In this document: positions 40,899 to 51,875 of the stretch, one piece after another
Position numbering within the stretch: the first letter of the stretch is position 1
How the letters are laid out: each line of letters opens with the position of its first letter
NCBI GenBank assembly: GCA_023374025.1
Contig: SIJG01000041.1
Coordinates: 1,077,001-1,141,000, forward strand
Direction of reading: 5' to 3'
Length of the DNA stretch: 64,000 bases
Source: Heterodera schachtii
Lineage: Eukaryota; Nematoda; Chromadorea; Rhabditida; Heteroderidae
The notes under the pieces: generated by a model
Told to the model about the DNA's origin: nothing
Database searches by the model: none
Seen by the model: the letters and a program-made list of their open reading frames with translations, nothing else
Position numbers and translations under genes: made by a program

Positions 40899-41398
40899 TC
40901 ATAATTTTGTTACCAAAAAATCTTTTATCCATTTGTTAAGTTAGATAATTGTTCTTAATTTATTTATTAGTAAGGACCGGGGCTTAAAGTGTGCGTCAAA
41001 AATAACGCCTCATTGATCTGTAACGCATGAATCCGAAAGACTATTAAACTGCAATAGAGCAAAATTCGAAAAATTCTAATTTTCATTTTTTCGAACCCGG
41101 GTTTGAAATGGGCCAAAATAGACGCCAGATTCAGATTCTCGAGGCCTGAAAACCTTTAAAATTAGCTTTATAATCAAAAATTTTAGAAATTTTTTGTTTT
41201 AAGAACCCAAAATTAAAAGAATTCAGGAAAACGACTAGTAAAGTTAAGTGTTCGAAATTTTTAAAAATGACATCAAAATTGTCAAATTTATTTACTCAGC
41301 GAGAGAATAAATCAAGGAAACAAACAATATAGTTATAACATCATTTATCATTAATAACATGGTTTATTCAACATAACATCTCAATTCTTCGTTCATCT

Positions 41399-42030
41399 AA
41401 CGGCGACGGCTGATCCGCTTCGCAACCGTGCGAACTTTTGCTGAAATCTTTTAAATAAGATATGCATTGTCAATTCACAGAACACACCGAAGTTGCAGCT
41501 TGATTGTTAGTAGAAGTCGGTGTAGCAGGAGGCGAAGCTGCAGTTTGAACAGGAGTCGCGGTAGCATAAGACGAAGCCGCAGCCTGAGCAGGAGTCGTGG
41601 TAGCAGAAGGCTGATTAGCAACTACCACGTTCATCATCGCAATAATGTGCCTGTAAATTTAAAATATTTAACTAAAATATTTGGTGAACGCACATAACAA
41701 AAACAGTGAAGTTGGCTCGGTCGTTGTCGTCGAATACCCATTTGCGGCAGCTGTAGCCTGAAGCTGTAGCCTGTTTGGTCGTTGTCGTTGAATGCCCATT
41801 TGCGGCAGCTGAAGCCTGGAGCTGTAGCCTGTTTGGTCGTTGTCGTTGAATGCCCATTTTCAACAGCCGCAGCCTGGCCTTTCGTCGTTGTCGTTGAATG
41901 CCCATTTGTGCTTCCGTTTTCGTTGAAGTAGTCGCTCCATCATCTTGGCATCAATCACATACGCCTCCACAACACTGGCTCAATATGATGATCGCAGACA
42001 AAAGAGCAATGACGATAATATAAGTCATTC
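41399..42030 (-). CDS. Candidate small secreted Ala/Thr/Pro-rich protein
   Basis: Not recognised. On the minus strand an ATG at 42030 begins a signal-like peptide (MTYIIVIALLSAIIILSQ). A GT donor there can join, in frame, an exon after the acceptor AAATTTACAG near 41651. That exon reads HIIAMMNVVVANQPSATTTP, then AQAAASSYATATPVQTAASP, and is followed by a final exon at 41399-41445 after TTTCAG (basic tail, stop). The intron would contain a 58-bp minisatellite (41719-41900). The small size, signal peptide and low-complexity Ala/Thr/Pro body fit a secreted worm protein. Splice choices are uncertain and expression is unproven. Confidence 0.35.
41719..41905. repeat. 58-bp tandem minisatellite
   Basis: Units starting GGTCGTTGTCGT at 41719, 41777 and 41835, with a truncated fourth near 41881. 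Each contains GAATGCCCATTTGCGGCAGC. A 58-bp period is not a multiple of three, so the reading frame rotates from copy to copy, arguing for a non-coding (intronic) array. Confidence 0.85.
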
Positions 42031-42328
42031 TATAAAAGATCTTTAAACTATCTTTAATACAACAAAAAATCATCGACGTAATTTTTAAATTAGACAATAT
42101 TATCATCAGGGCTTCCTTTTTTTATGTAAATACATAATAGCCTAATAGATAGGAAAAACACATCGAAAATTTGAATTTTCGATTTTTTGTTTGAATTCGG
42201 GTTGGGATTCGACACAGGTCAAAATTAACGGCAGACCCGGATTCTCCGACCCTTAAACCCCTAATATGATTTTCTCGAAAAAATTTCAAAAATTTTGTTT
42301 TTCGAAAAAAGGGGGGTACCATCCGTAC

Positions 42329-43106
42329 CAGGGATGTTGCGAATCGAAAAATAAAATACGAACTAAAATAAAATGCGAAACACGAACACGAAACGTCCTT
42401 AAAACACGAAAATACGAAAAATACGAACAAGAAATAGGAAAAACTTTTTCATACTGAAAAATTCAAAAAATTTTTTAAAACAATCAAAATTCGATAAATC
42501 AAAAAATACAAAAAACAAATTTGTTTATCTAATTATTAAATTTAGAAATACCCAACTAAACTGCAGTCTTTTTAACAAATTTTAATTTTTTTTTTGCCAC
42601 ATGATTTACTCAAAATTATTTTAAAATTCCAAAAGATTCGATCTTAAAAAAGTTTGAGATTTTTTCTATGTTTTTAATGACAATCTTACATGCTTTAATT
42701 TTTTGGTTTTTAGGCTGTTTAAAAATGAAAGAAAAATAAAATATGGAATTTTTTATTAAGTTTCATTAAAATAATGGTAAAGAAAATATAGAAATGTTAT
42801 ATCCCAGGGGGTAGAATCGAACCCAAGAGAAAAATTATGAAAGTCACAAGGCTTGTCCACTAGACCACACAAACACATGAAAATGTACATACTTTAAAAG
42901 AAATAAATACGTTAATTTTTTCTCAAAAATTTCTCCCTCTCCACCAATTTCCTTCTCTAATTTTTCGCTCACAAATCAGACCCCCATTCCTACCAGTGCT
43001 TAAAATTGCGTGTTTCGTGCCAAAATGCGAAATATGAAACACGAACACGAAACGTCCTAAAAACACGAAAATACGAACACGAAATACGAAACGATCAACA
43101 TCCCTG
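42329..43106. mobile_element. hAT-type element, 778 bp, non-autonomous
   Basis: Terminal inverted repeats CAGGGATGTTG / CAACATCCCTG, flanked by the exact 8-bp duplication ATCCGTAC (42321-42328 and 43107-43114). Subterminal regions carry the same words in direct orientation (ACACGAACACGAAACGTCCT near 42380 and 43035). No transposase; it contains a tRNA-like block at 42803-42872. Confidence 0.85.
42803..42872 (-). tRNA. tRNA-like pseudogene or SINE head
   Basis: The reverse strand reads TGTGGTCTAGTGGACAAGCC (A-box-like) and, about 32 nt on, GGGTTCGATTCTACCCCC (B-box and T-arm-like). Acceptor-stem pairing is poor and the anticodon arm is degenerate, with TTC a possible anticodon. So it is called a decayed tRNA or a tRNA-derived SINE relic, not a functional gene. 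Confidence 0.45.
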
Positions 43107-43460
43107 ATCCGTACTATTACCAAACATTTTTATTAATTTTTAAAATTTTGAATAAAATTTTCCAAAATACTGAGTTTTTACCCAAATGATGAATTTCAAA
43201 ATCTTGGAGAAAATCGGTGGATGGGATAAATACTTTCGATAATCAATTTTAATGTTTTTACGCTAATAAAATTTTGATTGAAGTCGATTTTTCATATTTT
43301 TATTGCGTTTCCTTCACGCTACTATTAGTTTTAGAAAAAATCTTATTTTGAGGTCCGAATCTTAGTTTTAGCCTCATCTGTCCTTATTTTGAAAAAAAAA
43401 AACTTGGAACTCTGATTAAAATTGGTGTTTTCCCCTTTCATCATGTTTCTTTTGGTAATA

Positions 43461-43775
43461 CTAGCGGGGTCAGCGCCTTCGGCGCATCCCCCGCTAGGCA
43501 GTACGATTGTGTTGTAGAATTATGAATAATGAAAGCGACTATGGATCGGCCGCTTCGCGGCCTCGACCTTTCAATTCACTGGGACTCAATTCTCCGGAAT
43601 TCCAGTCACTGGGACTTGATTCTCCGGCATTTCAATCACTGGGACTCATTCTCCGGCATTTCTTTTTTCAAATACATTTTAACGCAAAAACAATTCATAA
43701 CACCACACAAATTCAAACCATTGACACATAATACAACACTCAACTTTATTATATAAGACTGGAGAATTGTTGTCC
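43461..43775 (-). mobile_element. Helitron-like non-autonomous element
   Basis: The reverse strand ends with a GCGCCGAAGGCGC hairpin, an 8-nt spacer TGACCCCG, then CTAG followed by host T, the canonical Helitron 3' terminus. The 5' end is tentatively a TC near 43758-43770 (TCTTATATAATAAAG or TCTCCAGTC). The interior carries about three copies of a 30-bp unit (TCACTGGGACTCAATTCTCC) at 43575-43665 and a GGCCGCTTCGCGGCC hairpin. No Rep/helicase coding. Confidence 0.55.
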
Positions 43776-43929
43776 CGACAAAAATAACGTTAAGAATTTT
43801 CTTTACATTTTTTCTAGGGTAAAAAAAATGCGCTGATCACGAAACTGAGCTCGGGTTTTACAAAATCATTGATTTTGTCTATGATTTTTCATCTTGTAAC
43901 AAGATTTTTATTAAAATTTTTCATGTAAG

Positions 43930-44520
43930 GATAACTTGAAAACATGTATTATGGAGTTTTCAGGGTCGCTAACCATGAATATGACCTTAGTTTTGGTCAA
44001 TTCCGATTCCCGGACACGAATTCGGACAAAAAGTCGAAAATTCAAAACCCATTTTATGTTTTGAGAATTTTGAATTTCGACTTTGGGAATTAGTGAAAAT
44101 TAATGTCAGATTCGTGATCAGCGGCCCAGAAAACCCACGAAGGTAATAGTACTGATGGTACCCCCCCTTTTTCGAAAAATGCATTTTGTTTTTAAATTTT
44201 TTGATTAAAGAATGTATTAGGGGTTTTAAGGGTCGGAGAATCCGATCTGACATTAATTTCGACCTAGGTCGAATCCCGGACCCGAACTCGAGCAAAAGTC
44301 GAAAATTCAAATTTTCGAATTTCTCATTTTTGGTCCTAAAATGGCTTAGATATAGGGAAACACACTAAAAATCGACAATTCATTAATAAAAAAAATCATC
44401 TAAACCATTTTTAGACCAAAAATGAGAAATTCGAAATTTGAATTTTCGACTTTTTGCTCGAATTCGGGTCCGGGGTTCGACATAGGTCGAAATTCAACGA
44501 CTTTCAACGACTTAGAAAAA
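43930..44520. repeat. Cluster of dispersed GAATTCGGGTCCG repeats
   Basis: At least four copies or half-copies in both orientations at 43955-44040, 44090-44145, 44225-44300 and 44445-44500. They share GGTCGAAATTNAATGTCAGA, TTCGTGATCAGCG and GGACCCGAATTCGAAC cores. Confidence 0.75.
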
Positions 44521-44620
44521 AATTTAAATTTATTTTGGCCGGGACACCAATTCTCCAATATTATCCTTTCTTTCCACCATTATTTCGTTTATCTAAAATT
44601 GATTTTGTCCAGCAGTGGTA

Positions 44621-47600
44621 ATGGTTAATCTAAAGCTTTTTGTCGATCCTTACGAAGTTGAATATCCGACGTTAGTCCGCGAGATTTTAGCTGACGGTTA
44701 GTGGTGATAAAAGCGGAGGGCGTCATTAACTAATTAATTAATTAGGGGTTCACATATTTGTTACAACCAATTTTTAGTCAATCAATTATAATAGCGTAAT
44801 TATAGTAATTTTCAGCGCAAAAAAAGGCAGTGATTTCGGCTACCGTCACTCCATTTGGCAAATGTGCGCTGATTTGTGGAAATTCCATTTATGTTTGGTC
44901 TTACAGTTCAAAGGCATTTGTTAACGGATTATTTGCTAAAGTTGAGAACTTCGTTTTTTAGGAGTCGGCAATTCCGCACGCCACGCGAATGAATTTGCCC
45001 GCGAGCGGACTCAAATATTCAACGCAACTCATCAGCATCTTTTCGAGAGGCACCACAAAATATTTAATTGATGCATTTTCTTTCCATTTTGTTAAGGCCA
45101 GTCCCACAAGTCGGGCGTGTGTTTGTTGGCTGTTTCCCCGGAAGGGAACGTCCGCTTTTGGAGCGAACTTGGGAAGCCGTACAGGGACGAGAGCTGTTTG
45201 TTGAACAACGAAGTGGCGCACTCCGTGCAGTTGGTCGAATCGGAAGGTAATTACCCCTCTTTCCGTTGTCCCTCCTCCGTTCCCTTCCCTTTTCTTCCCA
45301 TTTCCCTCTTCAGACCATGTCAATCGCTTTCTCTTGACCACAACCACCGGCTCCTTTCATATGATTGACGTTTTCCGCAGCTCCGCTGGCCAAGCCGAGT
45401 GAGTTTTTTTTGAGAGTTTAAATCGCCGAGCAAATTCAGAAGAATGGCGACGCGTCCTTTGGATGTTGGCGGACCGGGCGGTGGCATTGGCAAGCGAATG
45501 TCTCTTTTTCTCTTCGGCAATTTGGCATCTGAAAAGGAGCAGTGCGTGTCCTCCTTTCCTTCATTCCATCTTTCCTCATTTGTTTCAGAATCAAAAAGAC
45601 TCTCTTTGTTCGGGGGAACTTTGGTCCGGCCGATCTCGTCACCGTTTTGGCCCGTTATTTGCGCTTTTATGCCATTTTCGAGCGCAAAATGCAACTTCAT
45701 GAAGTTGACATTGCCGACTTGGCGTTGAGCAAACACAATAAGGTTGGCGAGGAGAGCGGAAGCATTGGCATTTATAAACCAATTCAATAATTAACTGAAA
45801 GAGCCGAGAAAGTGCTGAACTTCGTCATTTTGTTGTTCTTGACGCAGCAATGTTTCGGTCGGGCATTTTGCTGCTTTTCGTTGGCGTACTCATCGGCAAA
45901 GACAGGGCCGAAGAAGACAAACAAATTTTCATTGGTTTTTAACATTTGGTAATCAAATGATTTTCCTTCCTTCTTTTCCAGGGTATTATGAAGAGGACAC
46001 TCGTCACCAACAAAGTGCCCATTCGCCGCGTTCTCTCAAAGCATTGGTCCGAATTGCGATTCCCGAATCGCTGAGTGCCACTGGATTTGTTTGTTTTCGG
46101 GCCCATTGTTGTCAAATATATCAAACGCCTCCAGGACAAACGCCTTTCCCGCTGCTCTCTGTTGGTGCCGTCAGCCGAAGAATGTGCCGTCGTTTTCTCC
46201 GACGCCTTTCTGCTTGTCCGTCATCCGACCAAACCGAGCGGCGCTTCCGTCTTTTGTTTGGATGGCTTTGGCGAGTCGGGTGACCAATTGTTGGGTGCCG
46301 GTGAGTCGGCGCTTTTTGTACGCTCCCCGTAATTGCCCTTTTTTGCTTGAGCGGTTGTCAACGGATTGTCCCATGTCATTTTGAAGGAGAAAGGGCTGTG
46401 TACAGTGCGAAGACTGCCCGAACAGTTCGACTTGGGGTTTTGGAAAAAGGTTTTGCTGGCCCTTTTTCGGCAGCAAATTCAATAATAAGCCCTTTGTTGT
46501 GCGTTTCAGTACCGTTCCGTTTTGCACCAAATGGAGGAGCAACCAAATGCTTTTGTGGGGGACGAATGTCGACTGAATGAAGCCTTTGTGGAATTTTGTG
46601 CGAAAAATATTGTAATTAGGAATTTTTACATAAAAAACAAAACAAATTTGGCTAATTTAAGAAAAAGACAAAATCAATTTTGCGAGAATTGGACAAAAGA
46701 ATGGGCGACAACCAAAGTGCCGACGAAGTCGAAACGCGCCATTCTGCCATGGAATCGACTGACCACAACACGGAAAGCACAATAGCCGAAATGGTGGGCA
46801 TTATTAGGCAATTCTATAATTAAATCACACATAAAATAGGAGGGAGTGGGAACCTCGGATTCATAATTTTTTATAATAACTATACCTTATATTTTCTGTT
46901 CCCGTTCCGATTTTACCGCTGCATTTTCAGTCTGTGGATTTGGCACTCTTTCTGTTGGACCGTCAGCCTTCTTCGAAGGAGGACCCGCGCTGGTCGTACG
47001 CCGCTAATGCGCAAATTTCAAATGGCATTTGCCCCCTTTTTGTGCTTATAAATGTTTTTTTGAACAGAACAGAAAGGACAACTCCGTGAATTGTCTTCGA
47101 CGAAAAAGTTCACTTTGATTTTGCGACTCCTTGGCGATAAACACGCCCATTACAAGGCATTTTCGGCATTTCATTCCCTCCCCACTTTTTAAATTTTCTT
47201 TTTAGATGGCTATCCTTTTCCTGCGCACTTTCAACCTTGTCGAAAGGGTGAGTCTTTTCATTGCATTTTTTTTCAATGGGTTTTTGTGGTCCTTCCATGA
47301 AAAGTAAAGATGATTGGCTCGCTTTAAAAGCAAACTTTTAGGGTTTAACAACTCAAAAATAATAAAAAGTCCATTGATCCTCGTTAGCTCATTGGTATAA
47401 CTGCTGGCATATTGTGGGGTTCAGTTCCGTCCCGTCGATCGGACAAAATTCCCTTTCCGTTCGTTCGAAAGGCCTCGTCCCGCTGGAGACTCCGTTTCCC
47501 AAAGAGTATCTTGATTTGAACGAGGCCAAATCGAATTGAGCCATAAGACGTCCCACTGTTCCGTTTTCGTTGCCTTTGGGATGAATTTGCGTTTCGTACA

Positions 47601-49675
47601 TTTTTATTGGATTCCCTTTCCCCAATCGGTTGAATTTTTTGTATTTCTTCTACTGTCTTTTTTCAGCTTGACCATCCGCTGGAAGCTTTCCAAAATCGTA
47701 ACGGAAAAGCAGTGATTGCCGAGTTAGGCGAGAAATTGTCCGCTGCCATTTTCTGCTTCCATTGGCTTGCCGAAAACGGTGAGGATTGGTTTTTGCCGTG
47801 ATCGGATTTGCATTCGCTTTAACTCCAGGCGAATCGCTGTGCCTTGTGAATTCGGCCCTCAACGAATTGGCCAAGAAATACGTCACGCGCTTTGGCTTTC
47901 CGAAGGGCAACCCTTTTCTGAGTGCGGTTGACTTCGTCTTCTGCAAAGTGCCCCCCTTTTGCCTTTGTCTTTCGCTTTTCACATGGATCCGTCCTTTTTG
48001 CCTCTCAGGTTTCCTCTTTTCACGAATTGGTCCCTGCGGTTGTCCAACTCAGCGAACAATCCATGGAGGAACGGGCGGATCGGACCAATCTGTTGGCTGA
48101 GGTGGACACTCCTTTCAATGGCATTTGCTAATCATTCCATCCGAAGGTCGGCGACTTTCTCGTCACCCTCGTCCACGGAGTGAAAGAGGCGCGTCGCGAG
48201 AAATGGGCTCTGCAAGTTGAGGACGACCACTCGACATGGTTGAACCAGCCCGACTTCCTTACCCATTTCATAACGCATGTCAGTCAGAGCATTGGGAATA
48301 ATCAATTCCCTTTCGGTGGAATGAAAAATGAAAGCCCCGACTGCGAAGTGGCCTTATGGTCAAAGTTAAAGCCATTTTTTTAACGGGGCGACAAAAAAGG
48401 GGACGATTAAGGCGCGGTGGCAAATGTCACCGTGTTGGAAGACCCCGTTCAAAACTATAAATGGCGATTTGTAAACGAAATGGGTGAGCGGGAGGGAGGG
48501 GGTGTGTGTTTATGACAATTTCAATAGAGAAATTAGAGACCCACCTGGGACTGGACCAAGGCCTGGATTTTTCCTGGATCCAGGTTCAGGCAATTTCCGG
48601 CAACCTGGGGTTTCATTGATTTTTGTCCATGTATGAATCCAGGTCTAACATGGAGTCTAGGCCCAGGTTCAGGCCTTTTTCAAAAAGCCGTTTATAGAGA
48701 AAATATTTTCCCATTCAATTTTATTTGAAGTGAAACATTGAAATAGTTTTAAATTTTAAGTTAAATTCCGCTTTGCACTTTCTCCAATCGACAACAAACC
48801 GAGCCACAACTGATGACCATGCGGAAAGTGCCGTTGTGAATCTTTCGCAACCGCAAAACTCTGTGATTTTCAAGCAATGCGTTCAGGCAATTCCAACCAA
48901 TGGATTAATGAAGAATTTTCCTCTTTTTCAGCTTGCTGACTTTGTGTTGTCGCAACAGTCGCCAGCACAACGGAATGACTCGAAAATCATCGGCCGATTT
49001 TCGTCCCTTGGCAAAATGGACGTGGCACTTAGCTTGGCCGAAAGATACAAAGTGACACTCCCTCGACTATGGTTGTCCAATGAGTGAACTCTTTGTAGGA
49101 TTTCACAATGTTGATCGTATACTGCCACAATCAATTGGACAAACAACAATGTGCCAAGACATTGGAGCGGTATAAGGAACAGTACGAAAAGGACGGGTGA
49201 GACTGGCTGCACTCCACCAAAATTATCGGATGTTCCATAATAAATTCAAATCCCTTTTCAGTTTTCACAATTTCCTTTACACTTGGTACCAACAAAAAGG
49301 TAATAATTCTCCCCAACTGTTGTTGTGTTACTCATTCCACATTTGTTCTTCTTTTGTTAAAGGGATGTTCAACCATTTGTTAGCTGAACGTGGCAAAAGG
49401 ATCAGTGACTTTCTTTCGCATCGCCAAGAGATCAATTGGATCCGCCAAATTGCCGAGGGACAATTCGGAGAGGCCAAACGAACTTTGAGAAAGATGTCCG
49501 AGGAGGAGGAGGACAAACGCAAGAAATTGGTCTTTTTACCCATTTGTTTCTGGGAATAGACTGTTTTAAGATTGCCTTTTCAATGGCCAAAATGGCTGCC
49601 TTATGCGAAGACACGCAAAATTTGGACGAACTCGCTGAGCTTTCCGAGCAAATCCGCGCATTGCACGAACAATGA
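44621..49675 (+). CDS. npp-15: Nucleoporin NUP133 homologue
   Basis: Plus-strand multi-exon gene for the Y-complex (Nup107-160) nucleoporin NUP133, a nuclear-pore scaffold protein. It starts MVNLKLFVDPYEVEYPTLVR at 44621, ten bases after a TTTTGTCCAG acceptor, consistent with trans-splicing. N-terminal beta-propeller exons include SATVTPFGKCALICGNSIYV (44835-44905) and GVCLLAVSPEGNVRFWSELG (45115-45175). The helical C-terminal half includes VRGNFGPADLVTVLARYLRF, MAILFLRTFNLVERLDHPLE and SSFHELVPAVVQLSEQSMEE. It closes with MFNHLLAERGKRISDFLSHR, QEINWIRQIAEGQFGEAKRT and DELAELSEQIRALHEQ, stop at 49673-49675. Domain order and C-terminal pattern match NUP133; identity is by motif pattern, since this family is poorly conserved. 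An intron near 48540-48700 carries CCAGGTTCAGG-type repeats. Confidence 0.75.
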
Positions 49676-50094
49676 GAACCAGAATTCGCAGTGAATTTTG
49701 TTGTTTTCTCACTTTTTATTTTTGCAGATCTCTTATATTTTTTCTTTTGCCTAAATAAATTTAAATTTCATGTTCACCCGCATTTACTATAAAACGGCAT
49801 CCAAAATTTAGGTAATCTCTTTTTAATAATCTTTCTGAAAAAACAAAAATCATTAATTTAATTTATATTTCCTTTTTAGCTTGGCAAATAAGGTCGAGGG
49901 ACAAGGGAAGGGTCGGTAGTAAATTGACAGAAGGACAAATGATGGGGAAAAACGAATAGAAAATTTATAACAACGGTCAAACATAAACGAGTCGAAATAA
50001 TGTCCGATCAAAACAAACTGTAGTCAAATCCGCCCATCATTAAAGAATCCTTGCCAATTCCTCGCCGCCTTTTCCCTTTCTCCGTCTCTTTTTG
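49676..50094. other. Intergenic between convergent genes
   Basis: AT-rich spacer between NUP133 (plus) and the UBE2F-type gene (minus), with AATAAA near 49753. No gene recognised. Confidence 0.55.
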
Positions 50095-50950
50095 TCAGTT
50101 TCTTGGGCAGTATTTGGTCATGTATTCCTTGACTTTTTGGGCAAATCCCTCCTGAACGATTCATTTATCATTGCTTTTTTTTTTGGCATTTTTCATTCAC
50201 TTTGTTGGTTTGCCACTGCTGCGCCGCTTGGGCATTGAGCGGGTCGTCAAAGTCTATGAGATCGGTGAACAATTGGTCGAGGCCGAGGATGACGTCACGG
50301 ATGCGGCGCGTGGGCATCCAACCTCAAAAATGAAAAGTTTAAGTGACCGGCGGAGGGCGGTGAAGCGATTTGTCTCTTACCATATCCGTCCAATGAGTTT
50401 TGCCTTAACAAACTCAGGCAAATGCTTCCGTCTTCGTTAATGTTCGGATGCCAAACGCGGGTCAAACACTTCACAATTGGAGGCTAAAGGGAAGGAACTC
50501 ACAAATTAATCGAAAAGTGCAGCAATTAATTGAGGTAATTATGGTGCCAATAGACACCCAAACAATGGCAAATGTCAAACATTTGCCGTGACCAAAATAG
50601 CCGGTGTGTTTAACTGACCACGTTGTTGTACTCCGGTGGGACGGTGATGCTGAATTTGAAAGCGCCGCCTTTGTAAAGGCCCACGTTCGGCTTAACCGTC
50701 AGCTCCATTTCGTGCAGCGCCGACGTTGAAGGGAAAATCAATTTGCAAGTGGGCAAATCGCGAAGGTTCTGTTCCAACTCTTTGGTCTCTGAAAAAACAA
50801 CATAAAATGGGCAACGCTTAGAAATTGAGTTGATTTCTATTAATAATAATAATTGCCTTGGCTGAGCAATTTGTCCCGAATTGAAATGCGAGTCGCGTGG
50901 TAATCGCGGTCCTGGTCAACGCCCTTACAACGGTCTTGCAGGTTAAACAT
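50095..50950 (-). CDS. NEDD8-conjugating enzyme, UBE2F type
   Basis: Complete five-exon minus-strand E2 enzyme that takes NEDD8 from the UBA3/NAE1 E1 and passes it to cullins. Start at 50950: [20 protein letters not shown], then [12 protein letters not shown]. Exon 2 (about 50630-50790) reads [20 protein letters not shown] and [20 protein letters not shown]. Exon 3 (about 50386-50485) has the catalytic segment [20 protein letters not shown] with the active-site Cys in ICLS and the HPN motif. Exon 4 (50205-50326) reads [20 protein letters not shown] then [10 protein letters not shown]. Exon 5 ends [13 protein letters not shown], stop at 50095-50097. The RDKLL N-terminus and the CKxxFP pattern favour UBE2F over UBE2M. 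Length is about 165-180 residues, as expected. Confidence 0.9.
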
Positions 50951-51112
50951 AATATTGAATATCGAACCGGGAGAACAAAGTGAAATTAAATGGCAAAAGG
51001 AAATAAAGCGACTGACTTTTTTGAATTGTAAAAATTAATGAAATTTTACGAAATCAAAAGGAATGAGAGAATATGAATTATGTAACCGTTTATAAATATA
51101 TTTAAAAATGTG

Positions 51113-51452
51113 GGCAATCGTAAAGAATGGTGGTCCCTAATTTAACCTTTTTTTTATTTTAGGCTTAAAATCAGTTTCCGGGGGTTTTCGAGGGTGCTGA
51201 TTACGAATTTGGACTCGAATTTGCCCAATTCCGAACCTCGGACCCGAATTCGAACAAATAAGTTGAAAATTTTTTTCAAGATACATCGTTAAAATCGATC
51301 TAATTTTGATGTAAATTTCATGTTTTTTATGCAATTAATAGATGAAGCATTATTTTGGACCAAAATAAATAGTTGTTAAATGAATTTGAAGCTTTTACCC
51401 AGAAAAATGTACCTTTGGAAAAAATTCCAAACCCCCATTCTTTACGATTGCC
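51113..51452. mobile_element. hAT-like MITE, 340 bp
   Basis: Inverted termini GGCAATCGTAAAGAATGG / CCATTCTTTACGATTGCC, flanked by the 8-bp duplication AAAATGTG (51105-51112 and 51453-51460). It encloses one copy of the dispersed motif (GGGGGTTTTCGAGGGTGCTG...GGACCCGAATTCGAAC). The GG start is less typical for hAT, so superfamily is inferred from the 8-bp duplication. Confidence 0.75.
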
Positions 51453-51474
51453 AAAATGTGGTAAATGTTCAGTA

Positions 51475-51785
51475 TTGACAACTAGGGCTACGCTTTATAG
51501 TTTTTTCATTATTTTTTCCCGAACTCCTAGTGCCTGAACGCACGAAATAGGTACCTAGGTATGTTTTTTTTCGATTGTTGTTAAGCTAGAAAAATTTGAA
51601 AGAAAACTATTTTCAAATATTTGGCGTTTTGCCTTTTTGTTAACATAAATGCAAAAAAAGGAAAATACCTACACCCCTAACAAATAAGATTCGACTCGAA
51701 ATTTTTTAAAAATACACCCCTAAGAAATGAAATTTTCTCAAAAATTCATATTCACTCCGATTTTTTTAGCTTAATACTGATTTGG
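51475..51785 (+). repeat. Dispersed repeat copy A
   Basis: Shares TTTTTTCCCGAACTCCTAGTG then CCTGAACGCACGAAA and a TTGTTAAGC box with 53435-53720. It also contains ACACCCCTAAGAAATGA words like those in the MITEs at 14.5 and 16.0 kb. Confidence 0.65.
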
Positions 51786-51875
51786 CCTATTTTTTTTTAC
51801 TTAAATAACAATTAGTTTGGATTTACTATAACAAATAAACCATTCTTAACCTTAAGATTTTAATAAATTTGGGCT

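Larger units (their letters stand above)
42180..43140 (-). repeat. Dispersed repeat copy split by a hAT-type insertion
   Basis: Reverse strand of 42185-42328 plus 43107-43125 matches plus strand 44145-44300: both carry TACTRATGGTACCCCCC, then TTTTTTCGAAAAA, AGGGTCGGAGAATCCG and TCGAATCCC. The copy is interrupted exactly at 42329-43106. Confidence 0.75.

Noticed and set aside
47385..47455. tRNA-like block (TTAGCTCATTGGTATAAC followed by GGGTTCAGTTCC) in a NUP133 intron
   Set aside because: The A-box and B-box-like words are present, but the gap between them is too short for an anticodon arm and no acceptor stem pairs.
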